64,000 nucleotides of DNA, taken from contig NZ_LT630003.1 in assembly GCF_900105615.1 (NCBI RefSeq), positions 1,054,001 through 1,118,000 of the forward strand, in the 5' to 3' direction. The stretch is from Lacrimispora sphenoides JCM 1415. GTDB lineage: Bacteria; Bacillota; Clostridia; Lachnospirales; Lachnospiraceae. Numbering within the stretch: position 1 is the stretch's first letter; each line of letters starts with the position of its first letter. The translations under genes were made by a program, and so were the position numbers. The notes beneath the pieces are model-generated. The model did no database searches, had not been told where the DNA came from, and was given only the letters and a program-made list of their open reading frames with translations. This document shows positions 34,679 through 42,337 of the stretch, one piece after another.

Positions 34679-34700
34679 GGCCGATTGCCGGGGCCGATTG
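34679..34700. repeat. Direct repeat CAATCGGCC x2 upstream of the ABC promoter
   Basis: GGCCGATTG at 34679-34687 and again at 34692-34700 (CAATCGGCC on the transcript strand), 13 bases from start to start, 15 bases before the -35 box. A plausible activator site; no dedicated regulator gene lies beside it. Confidence 0.4.
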
Positions 34701-34748
34701 AAATCTAAGTACCCGATAAAATGTTAACTTTCGTTAATTAAAAAATCA

Positions 34749-34777
34749 TTGACAGGCCCAGATTTTCATGATATTGT
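34749..34777 (+). promoter_or_regulatory. Promoter of the DUF2294 gene
   Basis: TTGACA (34749-34754), 17 bases, TATTGT (34772-34777), 19 bases before the start codon. Confidence 0.7.
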
Positions 34778-34796
34778 ATCTGACAGGTGGTGTAAT

Positions 34797-35162
34797 ATGA
34801 CAAAAGGTCAGCTGGAAGCTAAAATCAGTGAAGTTGTCAGTAAATTTGAAGTTGAATATATGGGAAGGGGTCCAAAGACGATCCGTACCTATGTATTAAA
34901 TGATATGATCATAGTCAGGTTAATTGGATTCTTAAGCCCTTCAGAAAAGAAACTGACGGAAAGCGCGCAGGGTATTGAGCTGCTTAAGAAAGTCCGGACT
35001 TCCCTGTTCGAGGGCGGAAGAGAATATCTGGAGAAAATATTAACAGATGTTATGGATATGTCAATTATCAGCACTCACTCGGATATCAGCACGAAAACAG
35101 GTGAAAAGATCATTGTTATTACGGTTGATAGAAATTTGGAAGAGTTATATACAGCTAAATAA
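34797..35162 (+). CDS. DUF2294 domain protein
   Basis: 121 residues covering the whole DUF2294 (Na+-translocating-decarboxylase-unrelated, unknown function) domain. Seen: KISEVVSKFEVEYMGRGPKT, the family's 'GKGP' turn, then IVRLIGFLSPSEKKL and ITDVMDMS-like segment LTDVMDMSIISTHSDIS near residue 85. Mostly cytosolic alpha/beta protein. ATG 34797 follows AGGTGGTGT. It is a single-gene unit with its own promoter and terminator. Confidence 0.8.
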   Translation: MTKGQLEAKISEVVSKFEVEYMGRGPKTIRTYVLNDMIIVRLIGFLSPSEKKLTESAQGIELLKKVRTSLFEGGREYLEKILTDVMDMSIISTHSDISTKTGEKIIVITVDRNLEELYTAK

Positions 35163-35206
35163 CACCGGAAGACGTCACAAAGTAGAATTAATTCTAAGTT
35201 GTAAGT

Positions 35207-35240
35207 AAGCCGATATCCATGAACTGGATATCGGCTTTAT
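35207..35240 (+). terminator. Terminator after the DUF2294 gene
   Basis: AAGCCGATATCC pairs with GGATATCGGCTT across ATGAACT, then TATATAT. Confidence 0.85.
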
Positions 35241-35507
35241 ATATATCGAAGGAGGAGGCGATGAATGAATAGGAGAATACTTTAACAACGAAATAAGAAG
35301 GTATTCGGCATGATTTTGTAAAGGGCATTTGGAAAAACAGCAGAACAATCACATGCCTGGAATATTAAAATAGAAACTATGTAATACTTAATAAAATTGG
35401 GAAACAAAGGTTGAAGAAGATCATTATAACTACATGGTTTGCGCCTGCCCCATGTTTGGCGCGAACTTCAGATGTGCATAAGGGCTTGCGCAGGAACGGA
35501 GGAAAAT
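35241..35507. other. Intergenic stretch before the DUF4914 gene
   Basis: No gene seen. A GGAGGAGGCG site precedes ATG-AAT-GAA-TAG only. No convincing promoter or hairpin was found. Confidence 0.4.
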
Positions 35508-37385
35508 ATGCTGGAATGTTTACGTGATATGAATTTACCCGAGTATGTAATGGATATATTGACTGAGTCAAAAGGTGTTGTTATTCCAAAGACCAGGGAA
35601 GATTTACTGACACTGGCAATGGGGAATTCTGAAAATACCAAGTTTTACATTGAATATGAAGTAGAAGGAAAAGGCAAGGTATTGGAAGCTACTGCTACGA
35701 AATGTAAAAACGGAGTCGTAGTCAATTATACGGACGATTACATGAGAAGACGTGATCCTGACTGTCTGTTGATTGCGGATCATAAACCAACAGATAAACC
35801 CAGATACGAAGAGGTTTATCAGTCTGATTTTAAAACTCTGAGAACGGAAACCTTTGACTGGCTGAAAAAGCAGGAGCTGATTTTTTTTCCATTTAAGTCA
35901 GGCGGACTTGAGTATGGATATGATTCAATCCTGATTGCCCCCTTAAACGCCGGATTTTTCGCTGCCGGACTTGCAGATCTGCAGGGATTTTTAAATATTG
36001 ACGAGATTTCTTCTGATTTTAATCCTAGAGCGGTTGTATTTCTGGCTCCTCCGTTTCGGCATACCCATTTTGACGGTAAGCAGATCGTGGTTCATAACCG
36101 TCTGGATGAAATTCATGAAGTTTATTCCTATAATTTATATCCAGGCCCAAGCGCCAAAAAGGGCATCTACGGAGTTCTTCTCAATATTGGAGAAGAAGAA
36201 GGCTGGGTAACGGCACATGCATCTACGGTAAAAGTAATCACTCCTTATGACAATGAGATCGTCATCATGCACGAAGGTGCTTCCGGCGGCGGAAAAAGTG
36301 AAATGATCGAAGACATTCACAAGGAAATGGATGGAAGAGCTATATTAGGAAGAAATACGATTACAGGTGAAAAGAACTATCTGGTATTAAGTGAAACCTG
36401 TGATCTGATACCGGTGACAGATGACATGGCATTATGCCACCCCAAGATGCAGAATGACAGCAAAAAGCTGGTGGTTAAGGATGCGGAATCCGCATGGTTC
36501 TTGCGTCTTGATAACATCAAGTGTTATGGTTCCTCTCCTCAATATGAGAAAATACTGATTCAGCCGGAGGAGCCCCTTATCTTCTTAAACATGCAGGCAG
36601 TACCTGGTGCCACCTGTCTGGTTTGGGAACATACCCTGGATCAAAACGGAAAGCCCTGCCCCAACCCCCGTGTTGTTTTGCCAAGAAGACTGGTTCCCAA
36701 AGCCATTGATATACCTGTGGAAGTAGACGTGAGAAGCTTTGGCGTACGGACCCCGGCATGTACGAAGGAAAACCCGACATACGGAATTCTTGGTATTCTC
36801 CACATACTGCCTCCGGCACTGGCCTGGTTATGGCGTCTTGTGGCCCCAAGAGGATTCAATAATCCAAGTATTATCGATTCCCTGGAAATGACCAGCGAAG
36901 GAGTAGGATCCTACTGGCCGTTTGCTACCGGCAAAAAGGTGACCCAGGCAAACCTTTTGCTTGACCAGATTTTAAATTCAACCAATACCAGGTATGTCCT
37001 GATCCCTAACCAGCATATCGGTGCGTATGAGGTGAGCTTTATGCCCCAGTGGGTTGCCAGAGAGTACATTGCCCGCCGAGGCAGCGCCAAGTTTAAACCG
37101 GAGCATCTTGTGGAAGCCCGCTGTCCGCTTCTTGGCTTTGGTCTTGATTCCTTAAAAATTGACGGACAGTACATCAGAAGAGCATTTTTAAGGCCGGAAA
37201 CCCAGCAGGAAGTAGGCATTCAGGGATATGACGACGGAGCAAAAATCCTGACAGACTTCTTTAAACAGGAGCTGATGAAATATTATACCGATGATTTAAA
37301 TCCGTTAGGAAAGCAGATCATAGATATGTTCCTGGCAGGTGCTACGGTTAAGGAATATCTGGAAATCATCCCTATGAGATATTAG
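35508..37385 (+). CDS. DUF4914 family protein with HPr-kinase/PEPCK-like P-loop
   Basis: 625 residues. A phosphate-binding loop, EGASGGGKSEM, lies near residues 255-265; about 45 residues on comes CDLIPVTDDMALCHP, whose Asp pair recalls the DD of HPr kinase and PEP carboxykinase. I place it in DUF4914 from overall look and length; function unknown. No membrane segments. ATG 35508 follows CGGAGGAAAAT; the longer frame from 35439 lacks a site. It precedes a gntR-uxuAB hexuronate locus in the same direction with no strong terminator between, so a role in sugar-acid or phosphoenolpyruvate metabolism is possible but unproven. Confidence 0.72.
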   Translation: MLECLRDMNLPEYVMDILTESKGVVIPKTREDLLTLAMGNSENTKFYIEYEVEGKGKVLEATATKCKNGVVVNYTDDYMRRRDPDCLLIADHKPTDKPRYEEVYQSDFKTLRTETFDWLKKQELIFFPFKSGGLEYGYDSILIAPLNAGFFAAGLADLQGFLNIDEISSDFNPRAVVFLAPPFRHTHFDGKQIVVHNRLDEIHEVYSYNLYPGPSAKKGIYGVLLNIGEEEGWVTAHASTVKVITPYDNEIVIMHEGASGGGKSEMIEDIHKEMDGRAILGRNTITGEKNYLVLSETCDLIPVTDDMALCHPKMQNDSKKLVVKDAESAWFLRLDNIKCYGSSPQYEKILIQPEEPLIFLNMQAVPGATCLVWEHTLDQNGKPCPNPRVVLPRRLVPKAIDIPVEVDVRSFGVRTPACTKENPTYGILGILHILPPALAWLWRLVAPRGFNNPSIIDSLEMTSEGVGSYWPFATGKKVTQANLLLDQILNSTNTRYVLIPNQHIGAYEVSFMPQWVAREYIARRGSAKFKPEHLVEARCPLLGFGLDSLKIDGQYIRRAFLRPETQQEVGIQGYDDGAKILTDFFKQELMKYYTDDLNPLGKQIIDMFLAGATVKEYLEIIPMRY

Positions 37386-37421
37386 GATTGTCCGGAGGCC
37401 GGAGGTTTCTGGAAACAGCGC

Positions 37422-37435
37422 ACTTGTATACTAGT
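37422..37435. promoter_or_regulatory. GntR operator, site 1
   Basis: ACTTGTATACTAGT lies 3 bases before the -35 box of the gntR gene and matches site 2 at 38343 in 12 of 14 bases. Core GTATAC is palindromic. Confidence 0.6.
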
Positions 37436-37437
37436 GC

Positions 37438-37466
37438 TTGACAATGAGATTATTTTCGCTTATTCT
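37438..37466 (+). promoter_or_regulatory. gntR promoter
   Basis: TTGACA (37438-37443), 17 bases, TATTCT (37461-37466), 35 bases before the start. Confidence 0.75.
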
Positions 37467-37501
37467 AAGTATGAACAGAATTTGAGAAAAGAGGTCATGA
37501 T

Positions 37502-38176
37502 ATGCGGCTGACAGAACGGTATTCCAAAGAGACAGGAAGGGAATATGCACTCCGGATGTTAAAGGATAATATCATACATCTTGATCTGGTTCCCGGGAGT
37601 ATGCTGAGCGAGAATGAATTGTCGTCAGAGATGAATTTATCCCGGACTCCGGTGAGAGAAGCACTGATTGAGCTGTCAAAGGTGAAAATCGTGGAAATTT
37701 ATCCTCAAAAGGGAAGCGCAGTGGCTTTGATCGATTATAAGCTGGTGGAAGAGGCGATTTTTATGCGCAATGTCCTGGAATGCGCAGTTGTGGAACTGGC
37801 TTGTAAGACGGCTGGGGAAGAAGCAGTCATGGGGTTGAGAGAGAATGTGAAGCTTCAGGAGTTTTATCTGGAAAATCGTTCTCCGGAGCGGCTTCTTAAG
37901 CTGGATGATGAATTTCACCGGCTGCTGTTTCACATAACCGGCAAGGACCAGGTTTATCAGCTCATGGACAGCATTACCATTCACTTTGACAGGATACGCA
38001 GCATGTCTCTGATTGCAGTAAAGGATCTAAAGACAATTTCCGACCATCAGGCCATTGTGGAAGCCATTGCTGCAAAGGACGGAAGCAAAGCAAAAGGATT
38101 GATGGAAAAGCATTTATCCAGATATAAAATCGATGAAGAAGCCTTGCGAAAGGAATATTCGGAGTATTTTCTGTGA
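37502..38176 (+). CDS. GntR family regulator, FadR/FCD subgroup (hexuronate locus)
   Basis: 224 residues. N-terminal winged helix (about 15-75): GSMLSENELSSEMNLSRTPV, then REALIELSKVKIVEIYPQKG. C-terminal all-helical FCD ligand domain (about 85-215) with the metal-ligand pattern D..FH near LDDEFHRLLFHITG (138-150) and DHQAIVEAI near 182. ATG 37502 follows GAGGTCAT. Same-motif operators at its own promoter and at the uxuA promoter indicate autoregulation and control of uxuAB, as for UxuR/ExuR-like proteins; the inducer is probably a hexuronate or its breakdown product. Confidence 0.9.
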   Translation: MRLTERYSKETGREYALRMLKDNIIHLDLVPGSMLSENELSSEMNLSRTPVREALIELSKVKIVEIYPQKGSAVALIDYKLVEEAIFMRNVLECAVVELACKTAGEEAVMGLRENVKLQEFYLENRSPERLLKLDDEFHRLLFHITGKDQVYQLMDSITIHFDRIRSMSLIAVKDLKTISDHQAIVEAIAAKDGSKAKGLMEKHLSRYKIDEEALRKEYSEYFL

Positions 38177-38205
38177 TGTTGGCTTTATGATTTAAATATA
38201 ATATA

Positions 38206-38253
38206 AGCGGTAATAAGAGAAGGAAAGCCTCTTTCTCTTATTACCGCTTTTTT
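38206..38253 (+). terminator. Terminator after gntR
   Basis: AGCGGTAATAAGAGA pairs with TCTCTTATTACCGCT, then TTTTTT. Confidence 0.92.
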
Positions 38254-38335
38254 GTGATCTGATGTCAGGCGCTTGAGAAGGATTGACTTATACATTATAA
38301 ACAAAAAAAAAGAAGATATTTATGAAATATGCTGA

Positions 38336-38364
38336 TTGAACTACTAGTATACTAGATATATACT
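38336..38364 (+). promoter_or_regulatory. uxuA promoter
   Basis: TTGAAC (38336-38341), 17-base spacer, TATACT (38359-38364). The GntR operator fills the spacer. Confidence 0.7.
38343..38356. promoter_or_regulatory. GntR operator, site 2
   Basis: ACTAGTATACTAGA; its inner CTAGTATACTAG is a perfect 12-bp palindrome. It lies between the -35 and -10 boxes of uxuA, so binding should block RNA polymerase. Confidence 0.7.
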
Positions 38365-38439
38365 TAAGTCAGGACTTAATAGTCATAAACAATTGCATTT
38401 GGATAGGAATAAGAAGTAAGGAAACGGAGGTATTCAAAC

Positions 38440-39522
38440 ATGAAAATGATTATGCGTTGGTTTCCCTTTGGGGATGACAGCGTGACCCTTGGCCAGATCC
38501 GCCAGACACCGGGGGTTTCCGGTGTGGCCACCTGCCTGCCTAAGGTTCCTGTGGGACAAGTATGGCCCCTGGAGACCTTAAAAGCCCTGAAAAAGGAGAT
38601 CAATGAGGCCGGTCTTGAGATGGAGGTAATCGAAAGTGTCAATATCCATGAAGACATAAAGAAAGGCCTTTCTACCAGGGATGAGTATATTGATGCTTAT
38701 ATAAAGACCCTGGAGCATTTAAGCCTTGTTGGGGTCAAGTGTCTCTGCTATAATTTTATGCCTGTGATGGACTGGGCACGAAGTGATCTTGCCTATCAGA
38801 CGGAAGACGGAAGCTATGTTATGGCTTACCGCCATGATGAGGTTTTACAGATGAATCCGGAAAAGATGGCAAAGGCCATGGAGGGAAAAGCAAGAGGATA
38901 CTCCCTTCCGGGCTGGGAGCCGGAGCGGCTTTATGCCATGGCTCAGGACATTGAGTTTTATCAGTCCATGACAAGGGAGCAATATTGGAACAATATGAAA
39001 TATTTCCTGGATGCGGTAGTTCCATATGCGGAGAAGTATGACATTAAGATGGCAATTCACCCAGATGATCCGCCATGGCCTCTTTATGGGCTTCCAAAGG
39101 TCATTACCAATGCGGAAAATATCCGGACATTTCTTGATTTAAACAGCAATCCCTATAATGGACTGACCTTATGCACCGGCAGTCTGGGAAGCGATTTAAG
39201 CAATGACATTCCGGCCATGATGCGGGAGTTTGGAAACAGAAAGCGGATTCATTTTGCCCACATCAGGAATGTGCACCATCTTTCGGAAAAGGATTTTGAT
39301 GAAGCGGCTCATCTTTCTTCCTGCGGGGATTTAGATATGTTTGCCATTGTAGAGGCTTTGTATGAATCTGGCTTTGAAGGATATATCCGTCCGGATCACG
39401 GCCGCATGATCTGGGGAGAGCAGGCTCGTCCTGGATATGGTCTGTATGACCGGGCCATTGGAGCTAATTATCTGTTAGGTCTTTGGGAAGCCATTGATAA
39501 AACCCATAAAAATAGAAAATAG
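38440..39522 (+). CDS. uxuA: Mannonate dehydratase
   Basis: 360 residues, the UxuA family length. Seen: RWFPFGDDSVTLGQIRQTPG at the N-terminus, NFMPVMDWARSDL near residue 107, MAIHPDDPPWPLYGLPKV near 205 (metal His/Asp), HFAHIRNV near 270 and RPDHGRMIWGE near 310. Converts D-mannonate to 2-keto-3-deoxygluconate with Mn2+/Fe2+. ATG 38440 follows ACGGAGG. Operon with the next gene (fructuronate reductase), which makes its substrate. Regulated by the GntR protein through the operator in its promoter. Confidence 0.96.
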   Translation: MKMIMRWFPFGDDSVTLGQIRQTPGVSGVATCLPKVPVGQVWPLETLKALKKEINEAGLEMEVIESVNIHEDIKKGLSTRDEYIDAYIKTLEHLSLVGVKCLCYNFMPVMDWARSDLAYQTEDGSYVMAYRHDEVLQMNPEKMAKAMEGKARGYSLPGWEPERLYAMAQDIEFYQSMTREQYWNNMKYFLDAVVPYAEKYDIKMAIHPDDPPWPLYGLPKVITNAENIRTFLDLNSNPYNGLTLCTGSLGSDLSNDIPAMMREFGNRKRIHFAHIRNVHHLSEKDFDEAAHLSSCGDLDMFAIVEALYESGFEGYIRPDHGRMIWGEQARPGYGLYDRAIGANYLLGLWEAIDKTHKNRK

Positions 39523-39535
39523 GAGGCATGGATTT

Positions 39536-41149
39536 ATGAAACTGAATCGGTCCTGTTTAACAAACCGGGAAGCCTGGGAAAAGGCATCCGTAAAGCTGCC
39601 GGAATTTGACTGGGAAAAAATGAGGTCGACCACGGATAAGTCGCCGAAATGGATTCATTTTGGAGCAGGGAATATTTTCCGGGGATTTATCGCAGTTTTG
39701 CAGCAGAGCCTGCTAAACGAAGGTCTTGAGGAAAGCGGAATCATCGCGACAGATACCTTTGATTATGATATTATTGATAAAATATATACCCCCTTTGACA
39801 ATATGACCATGATGGTCAGCTTAAAACCGGACGGAACCATGGACCGGGAGGTTGTGGCAAGCGTTGCCAGGGGCGTAAAAGCTGATGTGAGCAATGAAAC
39901 AGATTTCGGATATCTGGTGCAGACGTTTGAGAACCCTTCTCTTCAGATGGTAAGCTTTACCATCACTGAAAAAGGATATGCCCTTGCCAATTTCCGCGGA
40001 GAGCTTTTTCCTGTTGTGGAAAAGGATATGGAAGATGGTCCGGAAAAAGCCACCCATGCCATGAGCGTAGTGACAGCCCTTCTTCTTAAACGGTATCTTG
40101 CAGGAGGTTCACCTTTGGCACTGGTCAGCATGGACAATTGCAGTCATAACGGAGAAAAATTAAGGGACAGTATCGTATCCATCGCTGAAGCATGGACAAA
40201 GAAGGGGTATGCCTCCGAGAGTTTCCTTTCCTGGGTTCAGGATGAAAACAAGGTTTCCTTCCCCTGGTCCATGATCGATAAGATCACTCCGCGACCGGCT
40301 GAAGTGGTGCAAAAATTACTGGAGGAAGATGGAATCGAAGATATGGCACCCATCATCACCAGCAAAAACACATACATTGCCCCATTTGTCAATGCTGAGA
40401 TTCCTCAGTATTTAGTGGTAGAAGACCGCTTTCCAAACGGACGTCCGGCACTTCATAAGGCTGGGGTATACATGACAGACCGGGATACGGTAAATAAGAC
40501 AGAGCGTATGAAGGTTACCACCTGCTTAAATCCTCTGCACACGGCACTGGCAGTATACGGCTGTCTGTTGGGATATAACAGCATTGCTGCAGAGATGAGA
40601 GATGAGGACTTAACAGCCCTTGTCGAGCGGATCGGCTACAAAGAAGGCCTTCCGGTGGTTACGGATCCGGGAATCTTAAGTCCTGAAGATTTTATCAGAG
40701 AGGTGATAGAATACCGTCTGCCAAATCCATTTATTCCGGATGCCCCGCAGAGAATTGCAACTGATACCAGCCAGAAGATCCCCATCCGTTTTGGAGAGAC
40801 CATAAAGGCTTATCTGGCAGATGAAAATCTGGATGTGCAGACCTTAACCGCGATTCCGCTGGCGATTGCAGGCTGGCTCCGTTATCTCCTGGGTGTGGAT
40901 GATGAGGGAAATGCCATGGAGATCAGCAGCGATCCCATGCTTTCAGAATTAAAAGAACAGTTAAAGGGAATCAGGCTGGGAGAAAAGCCTGAAGGAAAAG
41001 AGGGACTTGAAGAGATCCTGTCCAATCCTGTTCTTTTTGGAACTGATCTGGTTAAAGCAGGACTTTCCGGAAAAATTGAAACCATGCTTTATGAAATGTT
41101 AGAAGGTCCAGGAGCAGTGAGAAAGACACTGCAGCGGTATGTAAAATAA
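39536..41149 (+). CDS. uxuB: Fructuronate reductase (mannitol dehydrogenase family)
   Basis: 537 residues. N-terminal Rossmann domain with WIHFGAGNIFRGF near residue 39 (NAD-binding G-x-G-x-x-x-R), C-terminal mannitol dehydrogenase domain with the catalytic Lys region FPWSMIDKITPRP near 242 and KVTTCLNPLHTALA near 325 (K, N, H of the family). Reduces D-fructuronate to D-mannonate, feeding UxuA. Given the uxuA neighbour I prefer UxuB to tagaturonate or mannitol enzymes. ATG 39536 follows AGGAGG; in-frame 39494 lies inside uxuA. Confidence 0.92.
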   Translation: MKLNRSCLTNREAWEKASVKLPEFDWEKMRSTTDKSPKWIHFGAGNIFRGFIAVLQQSLLNEGLEESGIIATDTFDYDIIDKIYTPFDNMTMMVSLKPDGTMDREVVASVARGVKADVSNETDFGYLVQTFENPSLQMVSFTITEKGYALANFRGELFPVVEKDMEDGPEKATHAMSVVTALLLKRYLAGGSPLALVSMDNCSHNGEKLRDSIVSIAEAWTKKGYASESFLSWVQDENKVSFPWSMIDKITPRPAEVVQKLLEEDGIEDMAPIITSKNTYIAPFVNAEIPQYLVVEDRFPNGRPALHKAGVYMTDRDTVNKTERMKVTTCLNPLHTALAVYGCLLGYNSIAAEMRDEDLTALVERIGYKEGLPVVTDPGILSPEDFIREVIEYRLPNPFIPDAPQRIATDTSQKIPIRFGETIKAYLADENLDVQTLTAIPLAIAGWLRYLLGVDDEGNAMEISSDPMLSELKEQLKGIRLGEKPEGKEGLEEILSNPVLFGTDLVKAGLSGKIETMLYEMLEGPGAVRKTLQRYVK

Positions 41150-41162
41150 TACTATAAAATGG

Positions 41163-41193
41163 GGAACTCCTGGTTATTGAAACCAGGGGTTCC
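41163..41193 (+). terminator. Hairpin after uxuB
   Basis: GGAACTCCTGGTT pairs with AACCAGGGGTTCC (one mismatch). Only CTGTGTT follows, and the -35 box of the next promoter lies in it, so it may instead be an operator. Confidence 0.55.
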
Positions 41194-41205
41194 CTGTGTT
41201 ATAAT
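41177..41205 (+). promoter_or_regulatory. Promoter of the ArsC/Spx-like gene
   Basis: TTGAAA (41177-41182), 17 bases, TATAAT (41200-41205). Directly downstream GGGCCTGTC and GACAAGGCCC form an inverted repeat that ends at the start codon and encloses the ribosome site. Confidence 0.7.
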
Positions 41206-41247
41206 GGGCCTGTCAGAAAGAAAGTACCAGAAAGGTGGACAAGGCCC

Positions 41248-41589
41248 GTGAACATACAGATTTTTGGAACCGGAAAATGTTTTGAGACCAAGAAGGCACA
41301 ACGCTATTTTAAGGAACGCGGAATCAAATATCAGTTTATTGATATGAAAGAAAAGGGGCTGAGCAAAGGCGAGTACAATGGGGTCAAGCAGGCGGTAGGA
41401 GGACTGGAAGCGATGCTTGATGAAACTTGTAAGGATCAGGAAGCCCTTGCGCTTATCAGATACATTGCCGGTGAGGATAAAGATGAAAAGGTCCTAGAGA
41501 ACCAGAAGGTACTGAAAACTCCTATTGTCAGAAACGGAAGGCTGGCTACGGTTGGATACCGGCCGGAGGTGTGGAAGAATTGGAGTTAG
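41248..41589 (+). CDS. ArsC/Spx-like thioredoxin-fold protein
   Basis: 113 residues. Thioredoxin-like N-terminus IQIFGTGKCFETKKAQRYF with a single Cys (residue 10) where Spx has CxxC, and the C-terminal LKTPIVRNGRLATVGYRPE with cis-Pro and the family Arg. ArsC-family members of this length include arsenate reductases and proteins of unknown role. Start is GTG 41248 after AAAGGTGGACAAGGCCC. Own promoter; its ribosome site can be enclosed in a hairpin. It sits between uxuB and a KdgF-like cupin, with no arsenic genes near. Confidence 0.8.
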   Translation: MNIQIFGTGKCFETKKAQRYFKERGIKYQFIDMKEKGLSKGEYNGVKQAVGGLEAMLDETCKDQEALALIRYIAGEDKDEKVLENQKVLKTPIVRNGRLATVGYRPEVWKNWS

Positions 41590-41620
41590 GCTTATAGAAT
41601 GAAAGGAGCGAGGAGAAGAC

Positions 41621-41968
41621 ATGATGAAAAAGCCAGAGAAAGATCAGATGTGGGTATTTAATAAGGATATAGAAGGTGTTCAGGCTTCCGAAGGCGTTGT
41701 CAGAAAGGTTCTGGCATACTGTGATGGAATGATGTGTGTGGAAAACCAGTTTGAGAAGGGGGCTATTGGAAGCCTCCACAGCCACCCCCATACCCAGATT
41801 ACCTATGTTGCCAGCGGAAAGTTCGAGTTCACCATTGGTGATAAAAAGAATGTCGTAGAGGCAGGAGATACTCTTTTAAAGCAGGACGGCATCGTCCATG
41901 GATGCGTTTGCCTTGAAAAGGGGATTTTGGTAGATATTTTTACACCTATGAGAGAAGATTTTTTATAA
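41621..41968 (+). CDS. Cupin protein, KdgF-like
   Basis: 115 residues, one cupin barrel. Motif 1 is HSHPHTQITYVASGKFEFTI near residues 53-72 with three His and the Gln/Tyr step, and motif 2 is DGIVHGCVCLEKGILVDIFT near 88-108; the tail TPMREDFL is typical of KdgF, which linearises 4,5-unsaturated galacturonate in pectin and alginate breakdown. Its position after uxuA-uxuB agrees with that role, but a promoter and an unrelated gene lie between. ATG 41621 (GAGGAGAAGAC upstream). Confidence 0.75.
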   Translation: MMKKPEKDQMWVFNKDIEGVQASEGVVRKVLAYCDGMMCVENQFEKGAIGSLHSHPHTQITYVASGKFEFTIGDKKNVVEAGDTLLKQDGIVHGCVCLEKGILVDIFTPMREDFL

Positions 41969-42017
41969 ATAACAGGGTCTTCGGAGAAATAAAAATAGGA
42001 CATGTAAAATAAATCTA

Positions 42018-42046
42018 TTGATAAAAATGGTATAATATGCTATAAA
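42018..42046 (+). promoter_or_regulatory. Rubredoxin promoter
   Basis: TTGATA (42018-42023), 17 bases, TATAAA (42041-42046), 34 bases before the start codon. Confidence 0.55.
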
Positions 42047-42079
42047 GAAAGCACAGTGAAGTTAAAGGAGGTGATAGGG

Positions 42080-42238
42080 ATGGGAAAGTATGTTTGTGAG
42101 CCATGCGGATATGTGTACGATCCTGAAATCGGTGATCCAGACTCTGGTATTGAGCCAGGTACTGCATTTGAAGATTTACCCGAAGATTGGGTATGCCCAG
42201 TTTGCGGAGTTGGTAAGGACATGTTTGTTGAAGAGTAA
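42080..42238 (+). CDS. Rubredoxin
   Basis: 52 residues, full length. Iron ligands in [10 protein letters not shown] (Cys 6 and 9) and [10 protein letters not shown] (Cys 39 and 42); the aromatic core Tyr/Trp residues are kept. One-electron carrier in anaerobic oxygen and peroxide defence. ATG 42080 follows AAAGGAGGTGATAGGG; an upstream in-frame ATG at 42056 lies before the ribosome site and is rejected. Convergent with the pyrophosphatase gene. Confidence 0.97.
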   Translation: MGKYVCEPCGYVYDPEIGDPDSGIEPGTAFEDLPEDWVCPVCGVGKDMFVEE

Positions 42239-42261
42239 GATTGCAGCCGTCTGGCCGCAAA

Positions 42262-42313
42262 TAAAACCTTCAAGCTGTCGGCAGGTAATCTGCCGGGCTT
42301 GAAGGTTTTTTAC
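42262..42313. terminator. Bidirectional terminator between rubredoxin and hppA
   Basis: AAAACCTTCAAGC pairs with GCTTGAAGGTTTT, with an inner stem CGGCAG/CTGCCG. T-run on plus (TTTTTTACTTTTTG); TTTTATTTG on minus. Confidence 0.9.
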
Positions 42314-42337
42314 TTTTTGCGGATCAGTGTGTATCCA

